Shown here: positions 8,715-16,800 of the stretch, in pieces
How the letters are laid out: each line of letters opens with the position of its first letter
Numbering within the stretch: position 1 is the stretch's first letter
Assembly: GCA_002293535.1 (NCBI GenBank)
Contig: DBDK01000009.1
Location: forward strand, 1 to 19,239
DNA length: 19,239 nucleotides
From: Alistipes sp. UBA934
Lineage (GTDB): Bacteria > Bacteroidota > Bacteroidia > Bacteroidales > Rikenellaceae
Direction of reading: 5' to 3'
Made by a program: the position numbers and the translations under genes
The notes under the pieces: generated by a model
Told to the model about the DNA's origin: nothing
The model's database searches: none
What the model saw: only the letters and a program-made list of their open reading frames with translations

Positions 8715-8718
8715 TGAG

Positions 8719-9906
8719 ATGCTGAGAATAGTCTTTATGCTCGATTTCTCACGTGTGGAGAGCCGGGCAATACTGCGCGGCGTGGTCAACAGATCACGCT
8801 GCGTTTTTCGACGGATGCCGGTTTGTGTGCGCGACCAGAAGGGAATGGAGTGGGTGATGAGGTGGTGCAAGGAGTGGGGAGCGGATGCGGTGGTGGGGCA
8901 GTTCGGTTCGGATGCGCACGTTACGATGCTGAGGGCGGCGGGAATTGCCGTCGTGGGACTCGACTACGACTACAGGCCGACGGGCTCGGGAGTGATGGCG
9001 GTGGCGAACACGAGTGTGGGGCAGATGGCGGCGGCGGATCTACTGGAGAAGGGATTCAGGAACTTTGCGTTCTGGGGGCTGCCGGGAGTGGTGTGGTCGG
9101 ACGAAAGAAGGGACGGCTTCGAAGCAGAAATAGCGAGGCAAGGGATGAGGCTGGTGGACTCGGGCGGTGGCTCGGGGGCGGGTACGGGTGGCGGACTTTC
9201 AGGAGGACTGCGGGAGGATTGGACGTATGATGCAGTGGCGGCGGTGGCGTGGCTGAAGGCACTGCCCAAGCCGGTGGCCATATTAGCGTGTGACGATGCG
9301 CAGGGCGCGCATCTGCTGGAGGCGTGTGGGCAGGCGGGAGTGAGGGTGCCGGAAGAGGTTGCGGTTATGGGAGTGGGAAACGATGAGGAGGCGTGCGCGT
9401 TGTGTGAACCGCAACTGTCGTCGGTCGAGCTGGATTGGGAGCGAGCGGGAACGGAACTGGCCGAGTTGCTGGAACATACCATTGCCGACGAGCACAGCGG
9501 GTTCGAGGATGTGATTGTGCTGCCGTCGCGGGTGGTCACGAGGCCATCGACCGATGTGCACGCCTCGGAAGACTACTACATATCGCTGGTGTTGAGGTAT
9601 ATACACAGAAATCTCGACCAGAGGCTGAAAGTGGAGGACTTGGTGAAGCTGGTGCCACTGTCGAGGCGACTGCTGGAGATGCGCTTCAGGCAGGTGACGG
9701 GGGTGTCGGTGTATACGTATGTGCTGAACCTGAGGCTGGACAGATTTGCGAGAAGGCTGGCCGAAACGGATGACACGGTGGTCGACATAGCGCTGTCGCT
9801 GGGCTACGCGGACCAGAAAAACGTATCGAGAATTTTCAAAAACGCAACGGGACTAACCCCGTCCGAGTACAGAGAAAAACATAACACGCATTACGAAAAC
9901 TTATGA
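8719..9906 (+). CDS. XylR-type transcriptional regulator (sugar-binding-like sensor plus AraC HTH)
   Basis: This 395-residue protein joins a LacI/periplasmic-binding-like sensor (about 1-270) to a C-terminal AraC/XylS double helix-turn-helix (about 285-390). Sensor features include QFGSDAHVTMLRAAGIAVVGLD, the NTSVGQMAAADLLEKGFRNFAFWG segment typical of LacI-type folds, and a VAVMGVGNDEEAC motif like the VPEDVAVIGVDND of XylR. The HTH part includes KVEDLVKLVPLSRRLLEMRF and DIALSLGYADQKNVSRIFKNATG, followed by PSEYR. Such proteins bind a sugar and activate catabolic promoters. A glycine-rich stretch (148-164, SGGGSGAGTGGG and onward) inside the sensor is unusual. It starts 4 nt after the acyltransferase gene and overlaps the next gene by 4 nt. 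The palindromes before susC are a candidate target, but that is inference. Confidence 0.9.
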   Translation: MLRIVFMLDFSRVESRAILRGVVNRSRCVFRRMPVCVRDQKGMEWVMRWCKEWGADAVVGQFGSDAHVTMLRAAGIAVVGLDYDYRPTGSGVMAVANTSVGQMAAADLLEKGFRNFAFWGLPGVVWSDERRDGFEAEIARQGMRLVDSGGGSGAGTGGGLSGGLREDWTYDAVAAVAWLKALPKPVAILACDDAQGAHLLEACGQAGVRVPEEVAVMGVGNDEEACALCEPQLSSVELDWERAGTELAELLEHTIADEHSGFEDVIVLPSRVVTRPSTDVHASEDYYISLVLRYIHRNLDQRLKVEDLVKLVPLSRRLLEMRFRQVTGVSVYTYVLNLRLDRFARRLAETDDTVVDIALSLGYADQKNVSRIFKNATGLTPSEYREKHNTHYENL

Positions 9907-10220
9907 CACACTTCAACTTAGCACTCATTACGGGTCTCGCGGCGGGACTGTTGGACGTCGTACCGATGCTGGCGCGGCGAATCTCGGGACGCTCGTGCAT
10001 ATCGGCATTTCTACTCTACTTTTTCGCAGCGATGATCGTGTTTTACAGCGACCTGCCATATCTACCGTGGTGGGCCGACGGGATGGGAGTGACGGTGATG
10101 ATGTCGGTGCCGGTGGTGCTGACGCTGGTGGGAAAAGATCGAAAATCAACCCCGGTGATCTTTTTGAACGCCTTGATACTGGGCTTCCTGATCACGGTCG
10201 CAGAAAGGTTTATAGCGTAG
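9903..10220 (+). CDS. Small integral membrane protein of unknown function
   Basis: The 105-residue protein consists almost wholly of hydrophobic helices: about 6-22 (LALITGLAAGLLDVVPML), 32-50 (ISAFLLYFFAAMIVFYSD), 58-78 (GMGVTVMMSVPVVLTLVG) and 85-104 (PVIFLNALILGFLITVAERF). A basic loop (RRISGR) follows helix 1 and another (GKDRKS) follows helix 3. I do not recognise a named family. Its ATG overlaps the stop of the XylR-type gene (ATGA), which implies translational coupling, so it is probably made together with the regulator. Possible roles, such as a transport helper or a membrane partner of the regulator, cannot be decided from the sequence. Confidence 0.75.
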   Translation: MTHFNLALITGLAAGLLDVVPMLARRISGRSCISAFLLYFFAAMIVFYSDLPYLPWWADGMGVTVMMSVPVVLTLVGKDRKSTPVIFLNALILGFLITVAERFIA

Positions 10221-10254
10221 GGAGAGCGGGGCGGCTTTGCTGGCTTAGGCGGCG

Positions 10255-11151
10255 TTACAGGGCGGGTTCGCAACCGCTACAGGTCTCGTCGGGCAGCTCG
10301 AACTCGAAGGTGGAGTGGGAGATACCAAGGGGGGAGAGGGCAGAGTGCAGTTCGCGTTTGAGCGGAGCGAGCTCGGCCATCGAGTGGGCCCGGTCCGTGA
10401 CGATGTGGGCGGTGAGGATGGTGTAACTTTCGTCCAGAGACCAGACGTGCAGGTCGTGAACCCCGCCGACGCCATCCACATTTGTCAACGCGGAGACGAT
10501 CTGTTCGGGAACGAAACCGGCAGGTGTGCCCTGCAGCAGGATCGGCAACACGGAGCGAATGTTACGGTAGACGCCAACCAACACGAAGCAAGCAACAGCC
10601 AGAGACAGGATCGGGTCGATGACCGTCCAACCGGTGAAGTGCATCACAACAGAACCAATTAACACCGCACCCCAACCCAAAACGTCCTCCAGAAGGTGGA
10701 GCGACACGACCCGCTCATTGATCGAAGCGGCCCTGCGAGTGCGAAGAACAGCGAAACCGTTGACCAAAATCCCCAGAACAGCCAATGCAAACATACCACG
10801 GGCGCTGGTGGCCTCGGGAGACCAAAGGCGGGGAATCGCCTCGGAGATGATGTAGACGCTACCAACGACCAAAACCACAGAATTGATGATCGCGCCGAGA
10901 AGCGAAAAACGCTTATAACCATAAGTATAACGCGAGGTGCGGCCGCGTTTGGATAGCTTCTGAAAGTACCACGCGAGTGCCAACGAGAGGCTGTCGCCAA
11001 GGTCGTGAACGGCGTCGGAAAGGATTGCAACGCTATTGGTCAACACGCCTCCGACGAGCTCGATAGCAGTGAAAGCAAGGTTCAGGAAAAACGCCAGACC
11101 GATGTTGCTCTGGGAGTTGGAGTGGTTGTGGTGTGAATGATCCTGTGCCAC
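10255..11151 (-). CDS. Cation diffusion facilitator (CDF) family metal exporter
   Basis: CDF proteins are inner-membrane Zn2+/divalent-metal:H+ antiporters. The 298-residue product starts with a His-rich tail (AQDHSHHNH), then six hydrophobic helices and a cytoplasmic C-terminal domain from about 205. The transport-site motifs are present: H49-x3-D53 in TM2 (HDLGD) and H152-x3-D156 in TM5 (HLLED). The domain end has a CxxC (CSGC). I take the GTG at 11151 as start, because the open frame extends back to 11229 inside the tRNA-Ser gene, which cannot be coding, and because the N-terminal sequence fits the family. There is no promoter or terminator in the 22 nt between the tRNA 3' end and this start, so the gene is probably expressed from the tRNA promoter. 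Confidence 0.93.
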   Translation of the reverse strand: MAQDHSHHNHSNSQSNIGLAFFLNLAFTAIELVGGVLTNSVAILSDAVHDLGDSLSLALAWYFQKLSKRGRTSRYTYGYKRFSLLGAIINSVVLVVGSVYIISEAIPRLWSPEATSARGMFALAVLGILVNGFAVLRTRRAASINERVVSLHLLEDVLGWGAVLIGSVVMHFTGWTVIDPILSLAVACFVLVGVYRNIRSVLPILLQGTPAGFVPEQIVSALTNVDGVGGVHDLHVWSLDESYTILTAHIVTDRAHSMAELAPLKRELHSALSPLGISHSTFEFELPDETCSGCEPAL

Positions 11152-11172
11152 TTTGAGGGTCGAAGGTTTAGC

Positions 11173-11261
<89 letters not shown>

Positions 11262-11272
11262 AAACCGGACTG

Positions 11273-11280
11273 CAAAGCTA
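11273..11280 (-). promoter_or_regulatory. Putative tRNA-Ser promoter -7 box (TAGCTTTG)
   Basis: Minus-strand TAGCTTTG at 11280-11273 matches TAnnTTTG exactly. It predicts a transcription start near 11269, about 8 nt before the mature tRNA 5' end, a sensible distance for RNase P processing. It is the only promoter seen for the downstream CDF gene. Confidence 0.65.
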
Positions 11281-11303
11281 ATAATTATTTCACATATATT
11301 AGC

Positions 11304-11311
11304 TATCTTTG
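11304..11311 (+). promoter_or_regulatory. Putative GH3 promoter -7 box (TATCTTTG)
   Basis: TATCTTTG matches TAnnTTTG and is followed by CAGA. The GH3 ATG begins only 5 nt after the box, so the predicted transcript would be leaderless or carry a leader of about 2 nt. Confidence 0.55.
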
Positions 11312-11316
11312 CAGAT

Positions 11317-13623
11317 ATGAAAGCACTTTTTTTAGTTGCAACAATACTGGCGGCAGTCGCAGGACAAGTCAGAGCGCAAGTCGGCGCGCAAGAACCGAAA
11401 CTAAATCCGAACAACATCGACCAGGTGGTCGAAGCGATGACGCTCCAAGAAAAGGCGCGATTGCTGGTGGGCCGAAACGATCCCGTCTTCGGAGGATATG
11501 CCGAAACGGAGGAACCGTTCACGAGGATCATTCCGACAAATGTTGCGGGTTACACGCAGGCTATTCCTCGATTGGGGATACCTGCTACGGCGCTGGCCGA
11601 TGGACCTGTGGGCCTTGTGATAGTCTCCTATCCAGAGAGCCCGAGGCAGTATACGGCAACGGGTTTTCCGTCCGGGACACTTATGGCGTGCAGTTGGGAT
11701 GTGACGTTGAACCGTCGGGTTGGCGAGGCTATGGGTAACGAGGCGTTGGAGCACGGGGTGGATGTGATTCTGGCTCCGGGGATGAATATTCACCGCTCGC
11801 CGTTGGGTGGGCGCAACTATGAATACTACTCGGAGGATCCGTTGTTGACGGGTAAGATGGCGGCGGCGTTGGTGCGTGGGGTGCAGAGTAACGGGGTGGG
11901 GACGAGTCTGAAACACTTTGCGGCGAACAGTCAGGAGACCAACCGGACGGGCGTGGACGAGATAGTGAGCCAGCGTGCACTGCGCGAGATCTATCTGAAA
12001 GGATTCGAGATTGCGGTCAAGGAGTCGCACCCGTGGACGGTGATGTCGTCATACAACCGGCTCAATGGGCCGTACACGCAGGAGAACAGGGAGTTGCTGA
12101 CGACCGTTCTGCGCGACGAGTGGGGGTTCGACGGGATTGTGATGACCGACTGGATTCAGATTCGCAACACTGCTGCTCAGATTCAGGCCGGGAACGACCT
12201 GATGGAGCCGGGGTATCAGGTTCAGATCGACGATATTGTGGCTCGGGTGAGGAGCGGCGAACTATCCGTCGAGGATGTGGACGTGTGCGTTCGGCGAGTG
12301 TTGGAGTATATAGTCAAGACGCCCCACTTCCGGGGCCATTCGTTCAGCCATACTCACGATCAGGAGGGTCACGCGCGGCTGGCTCGCGAGGCAGCAACCC
12401 AGGGGATGGTGCTGTTGAAGAACGATGGCGGGGCGCTGCCGCTGGGTGGCGAGGTTAAGAGAGTGGCACTGTTCGGGCGCTCGTCGTATGACTTTCTGGC
12501 CGGAGGAACCGGGTCGGGTAATGTGGTCAAACCCTACGTGGTGAACCTTGCCCAAGGGCTTTCGAATGCCGGTCTGGAGCCGTCGCAGGAGATGGAGGAG
12601 GTTTATGAAAAATACATAGAGTATGTGGGGCTGCGGAATCGCTTCGAGGGTGTTTCGCTGGGGAGGTCGACCATCCCCGAGATGACGGTTGCGCGTGGAG
12701 CGATCGAGCGGCAAGCGGCCGAGAACGATGTGGCCATTCTTACGATCGGGCGTCAGGCGGGCGAGGGAGGTGACCGAACGATCAAAGAGGGGTACAACCT
12801 GACGGCAGGCGAGAGGGAACTGATGGAGGACGTGTGCGATGCTTTCCACGCCGCGGGGAAGAGGGTCGTTGTGGTGTTGAACGTGGGTGGCGCCGTGGAG
12901 ACCTCCTCGTGGAAGGGCCTGCCGGACGCTATTTTGATGGCCTGGCAGCCTGGGCAACAGGGAGGTAACGCGGTGGCGGATATACTAACGGGCGCTGTAA
13001 ACCCTTCCGGTAAACTATCTATGACGCTTTCCGTTTCGGCAATGGATCATCCCTCGTCGGCCAACTTCCCGCTCGGGCCAGCCGCTCCGAGAAGGGGCAA
13101 CCAGCCGCGCGAGAACGTCGATTACACTCTACACAGGGAAGGGATCTGGGTCGGCTATCGCTATTTCAACACAGCAGGCAAGGAGGTGTCGTATCCGTTC
13201 GGCCACGGGCTGAGTTATACTGATTTCTCGTACAGTCGGCCTACGGTACGTGCTACGGGAGACGGTTTTCGGGCCACGGTGACAGTTACTAACACTGGTA
13301 AGGTTGCGGGTCGCGAGAGCGTGCAACTGTATGTGTCTGCTCCGGCCGGAGAGCTCGATAAACCTTTACGTGAGTTGCGCGCTTTCGCTAAGACGGGTCT
13401 TTTGCAACCGGGCCAGAGTGAGGTGCTTACGTTTGAGGTCGCGGACTACGATCTGGCTTCGTTCGACGAGCGGATCTCAGCCTGGGTCGCTCCCCGGGGC
13501 CGTTACACGGTCGGGTTCGGCGCCTCGGTGGAGGATATTCACGCAACGGGAGCCTACACCCTCGGCCGCGAGTTCATCCTTAAAGTGAATGACGTACTAA
13601 GGCCGACGATGGAGCTAAAGTAA
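11317..13623 (+). CDS. Secreted glycoside hydrolase family 3 (beta-glucosidase/xylosidase type)
   Basis: GH3 enzymes release single sugars from the non-reducing end of oligosaccharides by a retaining mechanism. The 768-residue protein has a signal peptide (MKALFLVATILAAVAGQVRA, likely cleaved before Q21), so it acts in the periplasm or at the surface. The N-terminal TIM-barrel domain has the usual KHF (SLKHFAAN) and the nucleophile D278 in IVMTDW. The second domain (about 360-600) has QAGEGGDR with E483 in the acid/base position. A fibronectin-III-like domain (about 655-740) closes the protein, introduced by VGYRYF and PFGHGLSYT. This is the BglX-like domain order. The linkage specificity is not readable. 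It is divergent from tRNA-Ser and not in the susCD operon. No terminator was found after its stop, so transcription may run into the tracrRNA gene from the opposite direction. Confidence 0.94.
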   Translation: MKALFLVATILAAVAGQVRAQVGAQEPKLNPNNIDQVVEAMTLQEKARLLVGRNDPVFGGYAETEEPFTRIIPTNVAGYTQAIPRLGIPATALADGPVGLVIVSYPESPRQYTATGFPSGTLMACSWDVTLNRRVGEAMGNEALEHGVDVILAPGMNIHRSPLGGRNYEYYSEDPLLTGKMAAALVRGVQSNGVGTSLKHFAANSQETNRTGVDEIVSQRALREIYLKGFEIAVKESHPWTVMSSYNRLNGPYTQENRELLTTVLRDEWGFDGIVMTDWIQIRNTAAQIQAGNDLMEPGYQVQIDDIVARVRSGELSVEDVDVCVRRVLEYIVKTPHFRGHSFSHTHDQEGHARLAREAATQGMVLLKNDGGALPLGGEVKRVALFGRSSYDFLAGGTGSGNVVKPYVVNLAQGLSNAGLEPSQEMEEVYEKYIEYVGLRNRFEGVSLGRSTIPEMTVARGAIERQAAENDVAILTIGRQAGEGGDRTIKEGYNLTAGERELMEDVCDAFHAAGKRVVVVLNVGGAVETSSWKGLPDAILMAWQPGQQGGNAVADILTGAVNPSGKLSMTLSVSAMDHPSSANFPLGPAAPRRGNQPRENVDYTLHREGIWVGYRYFNTAGKEVSYPFGHGLSYTDFSYSRPTVRATGDGFRATVTVTNTGKVAGRESVQLYVSAPAGELDKPLRELRAFAKTGLLQPGQSEVLTFEVADYDLASFDERISAWVAPRGRYTVGFGASVEDIHATGAYTLGREFILKVNDVLRPTMELK

Positions 13624-13684
13624 TCGGAATCATAAATAACCTGTCACTTTCTTCGGGGTTTTATGCCCAACGCCGAGCGATTAA

Positions 13685-13700
13685 GATAGCCCTAACTATC
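13685..13700. other. Small hairpin in the gap between the GH3 gene and tracrRNA
   Basis: GATAG (13685-13689) and CTATC (13696-13700) form a 5-bp hairpin with a 6-nt loop and no T-run. Apart from this I see nothing functional in 13624-13711. It is too weak to call a terminator. Confidence 0.25.
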
Positions 13701-13716
13701 AAAATACTCACAAAAA

Positions 13717-13751
13717 GAACGAGGCAGGCATCTTGCAATGCTGCCCCGCTC
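13717..13751 (-). terminator. tracrRNA 3' terminator hairpin
   Basis: On the minus strand, GAGCGGGGCAGCAT (13751-13738) pairs with ATGCCTGCCTCGTTC (13731-13717), with one bulged base and two G-U pairs, over a 6-nt loop. TTTTT (13716-13712) follows. On the plus strand no T-run follows, so it should not stop GH3 transcription. Confidence 0.85.
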
Positions 13752-13779
13752 TGAATGTTTTCACAACGGAATAATCCTT

Positions 13780-13800
13780 ACTGTGATTTGCTTCAAAATT
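13780..13800 (-). CRISPR. Anti-repeat (degenerate CRISPR repeat) inside tracrRNA
   Basis: On the plus strand, CTGTGATTTGCTTCAAAATT (13781-13800) closely resembles the 5' part of the 47-nt type II-C repeats of Bacteroides and relatives (GTTGTGATTTGCTTTCAAA, recalled from memory). The complementary strand, which is transcribed as tracrRNA, would therefore pair with crRNA repeats. The repeat itself must be confirmed from the array, which is outside the window. Confidence 0.7.
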
Positions 13801-13806
13801 GTTCCG

Positions 13807-13838
13807 CAAAATTAAGTATTTTTGTGGTAAATATCAAA
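13807..13838 (-). promoter_or_regulatory. tracrRNA promoter (TTTG-N20-TAATTTTG)
   Basis: On the minus strand, TTTG (13838-13835), a 20-nt spacer and TAATTTTG (13814-13807) form the only full -33/-7 Bacteroidetes promoter I find in the window. It predicts a start near 13803, exactly at the upstream edge of the anti-repeat. Its -33 element lies within the cas9 leader. Confidence 0.75.
13817..13824 (+). promoter_or_regulatory. Putative cas9 promoter -7 box (TATTTTTG)
   Basis: TATTTTTG matches TAnnTTTG and lies 21 nt before the cas9 ATG. It is only 2 bp from the divergent tracrRNA -7 box and has no TTTG at 19-21 nt upstream, so it is probably the weaker of the two. Its upstream contacts would fall on the tracrRNA anti-repeat. 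Confidence 0.55.
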
Positions 13839-13845
13839 TTTGTTT

Positions 13846-16800
13846 ATGAAAAAGATTATAGGACTCGACCTGGGTACAAGTAGCATCGGTTGGGCATTGG
13901 TAAATGAAGCGGAAAATGACGGAGAAAAATCTTCGATAATCAGGCTGGGCGTTCGTGTAAACCCACTGACTGTCGATGAACAACAAAATTTTGAAAAGGG
14001 CAGAAGCATTACAACCAACGCAGACAGGACACTTAAACGCAGTATGCGCCGAAACCTGCAACGGTATAAACTTCGCCGCGAAAATCTCATCGAACTATTG
14101 AAGTCTAATGGTTTCATCGTCAATGAAACCATTTTATCGGAGAACGGAAATCGCACCACTTTCGAAACATACCGTCTGCGAGCAAAAGCGGCTTCCGAGC
14201 GAATTTCACTCGAAGAGTTTGCTCGCGTGTTGCTGATGATCAATAAAAAGCGTGGCTACAAGAGTTCACGCAAGGCGAAAGGTTCGGAAGAGGGTGCGCT
14301 GATCGACGGAATAGAGGTTGCGAAGAGGCTTTATGATGAGGATTTAACGCCAGGGCAGATGAGTTTCACGCTTCTACAGACCGGTCAGAAGTATTTGCCT
14401 GACTTTTATCGTTCTGATTTGCAAGCGGAGTTTGACAAAATATGGACGAAACAGCGTGAGTTCTATCCGGATATTTTGACCGATGAGTTGAAAGAAAATC
14501 TGCGAGGGAAAAATGGAAAGGCGTCTTGGGCCATCTGCGAAAAGCCGTTTGGGATTGTCGGCATCAAGCGCGAAGGGAAAAGTGATGCGAAGAGAAAAGA
14601 GAACTTTGCATGGCGAGTCGATGCCCTATCCGTGAAAACAGACCTCGAGCGTTTGGCCATAGTTTTACAGGATATAAATTCTCAAATTTATAATTCGAGT
14701 GGTTATCTCGGAGCGATTTCAGACCGAAGCAAAGAGCTATACTTCAACAAACAAACCGTCGGGCAATATCAAATGGCGGTATTGGATGCAAATCCGAATG
14801 CGAGCTTGAGGAATATGGTGTTCTATCGTCAGGATTATTTGGATGAATTTAACACACTGTGGGAGACCCAAGCGAAATTTCATCCAGAGCTGACCGAAGA
14901 TTTGAAACGCCAGATCCGCGATGTTGTTATTTTTTATCAAAGGCGTCTGAAAAGTCAAAAAGGGCTGATAAGATTTTGCGAGTTTGAGAGCCGGAAGATC
15001 GAAGTTGAGATTGACGGAAAGAAGAAGATCAAGACCGTCGGCAGTCGTGTAATACCTCGTTCTTCGCCGTTGTTTCAGGAATTTAGGATTTGGCAAACCC
15101 TTAATAACCTTGAAATCTCGACATCGGAAGGCAAGAGAGAGCTAGAGCAAGAGGAAAAGGAGTTTTTGGCAAAGGAGTTGGCTACCAAAGAGAAACTGTC
15201 CAAAGCGGAAATCCTGAAACTCTTGCTGGGCAATGCCAGAGGTTACGACTTGAATTTCAAAGATGTTCAGGGGAACCATACACGGACGAAATTATTTCAG
15301 GCGTGTCCCGAAACTGCCGATTTGCCGGAAGATGAATTGTATGCTCTTTGGCATCTGCTATACTCTTTCGAGGGTGACAATTCCAACATGGGCAATGAAA
15401 AGTTAGTAAAGAAACTGGCGGCGTGTTTCGGACAGGAGTGTGCGGTGAAATTGGCGAATATTGCTTTTCAGGACGATTATGGAAGCCTGTCGGCCAAGGC
15501 GATAGGCAGGATTTTGCCGCACCTGAAAGATGGCAATAAATACGATGTCGCCTGTGAATACGCCGGTTACAGACACTCCGCCTCGTCATTGACCAAAGAA
15601 GAGATCGAGAACAAAACGTACAAGGATCGCCTTGAGGTTTTGCCCAAAAACTCGCTACGCAACCCCGTGGTAGAGAAGATACTTAATCAGATGGTGAATG
15701 TCATAAATGGTGTTATTGACGCCTATGGTAAACCCTACGAAATTAGGATAGAACTGGCGCGTGAACTGAAAAAGAATGCCAAGGAGCGTGAGGAATTGAC
15801 GAAATCCATAGCCGAAACAACACGCGCGCACGATGAAATAAAAAAGAGGCTGCGAGAGGAATTCGGGCTTAACTATGTGAGTCGCAACGACATCATTCGT
15901 TATAAACTATGGGAGGAACTCGCGAAAAATAACTATTGTACTCTATACTCAAACACAAAAATCACAAAGGCGGCTCTGTTTAGTGGCGACTTCGATATAG
16001 AGCACATTATTCCACAGGCGCGATTGTTCGATGACAGTTTCTCGAACAAAACGTTGGAATTGAGAAGCATAAATCTCGAAAAAGGCAGTCTGACGGCTTA
16101 CGATTTTGTAAAGGGAAAATATGGTGAGGAGGGGCTGGTCGAGTATCTGCACCGTGTCGAAACACTGCATAAAGGGGGAGCGATCGGACGAACCAAGTGT
16201 AATAAATTGAAGATGCAGGAGAAAGATATTCCCGAAGGTTTCCTAAATCGCGACCTGGGCAACACCCAATACATTACCAAATATGCTAAAGCTATGCTTG
16301 GCGATTTGGTTAAACGGGTTGTCGCTACGACAGGCGCGATTACGGATGTGTTGCGTGAAGACTGGCAACTGGTCGATGTGATGAAAGAACTGAACTGGGA
16401 CAAATACGATCGACTGGGGCTGACCTATTATGAGGAGAATCGTGCAGGAAAGCGGTTTGGCAGGATCAGAGATTGGACAAAACGCAACGACCACCGCCAT
16501 CACGCGATGGATGCTCTCACGGTGGCGTTCACAAAGGACGCGCTGATTCAATTGTTCAACAACCTAAATGCGAGTCTTACACCCAATTCCAATGCCTATG
16601 CCCTGAAAACTTCGTATATGGAGAACGGCATAGTGAAGCCTCCCATTCCGCTCAATGAGTTTCGTGCCGAAGCTAAAAAACATCTGGCAAACACACTGAT
16701 CTCGATCAAGGCCAAGAACAAAGTCGTCACAAAGAATATCAATACGACGAAAAAACCGGTAGGGATGAATAAAAAGACACAGCTCACCCCACGCGGGCAG

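Larger units (their letters stand above)
11270..11314. repeat. Imperfect palindrome forming divergent tRNA-Ser / GH3 promoters
   Basis: The left arm CTGCAAAGCTAAT (11270-11282) is mirrored by ATTAGCT-atc-TTTGCAG (11298-11314), with a 3-nt interruption and a 15-nt AT-rich centre. Each arm contains a TAnnTTTGCAG box pointing outwards. The symmetry may reflect only two promoters with the same extended motif, or a shared control site. Confidence 0.65.
13712..13803 (-). ncRNA. tracrRNA of the type II-C CRISPR system
   Basis: The RNA pairs with the repeat part of crRNA and anchors it in Cas9. Its start near 13803 is inferred from the consensus promoter at 13838-13807, and its end from a terminator whose U-tract is 13716-13712, giving about 90 nt. 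Read 5' to 3' it has an anti-repeat (TTTTGAAGCAAATCACAG), the linker and nexus AAGGATTATTCCG, a TGT-GAAA-ACA mini-hairpin, and a long terminator stem. This order is the usual one for Bacteroidetes type II-C tracrRNAs as I know them. It is transcribed away from cas9. No array is present here to test the anti-repeat pairing. Confidence 0.85.

Noticed and set aside
10221..10254. Terminator between the convergent membrane-protein and CDF genes
   Set aside because: The 34 nt contain direct GGCGGC copies but no stem with a T-run.
13840..13845. TTG start for cas9 at 13840
   Set aside because: The ATG two codons later begins the standard MKKIIGLDLG N-terminus.
15994..16005. HNH motif reads DIEH instead of the SpCas9 DVDH
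   Set aside because: The catalytic His is present and an acidic residue precedes it; I recall this form from other Bacteroidetes II-C Cas9 proteins, so it is not evidence of inactivation.
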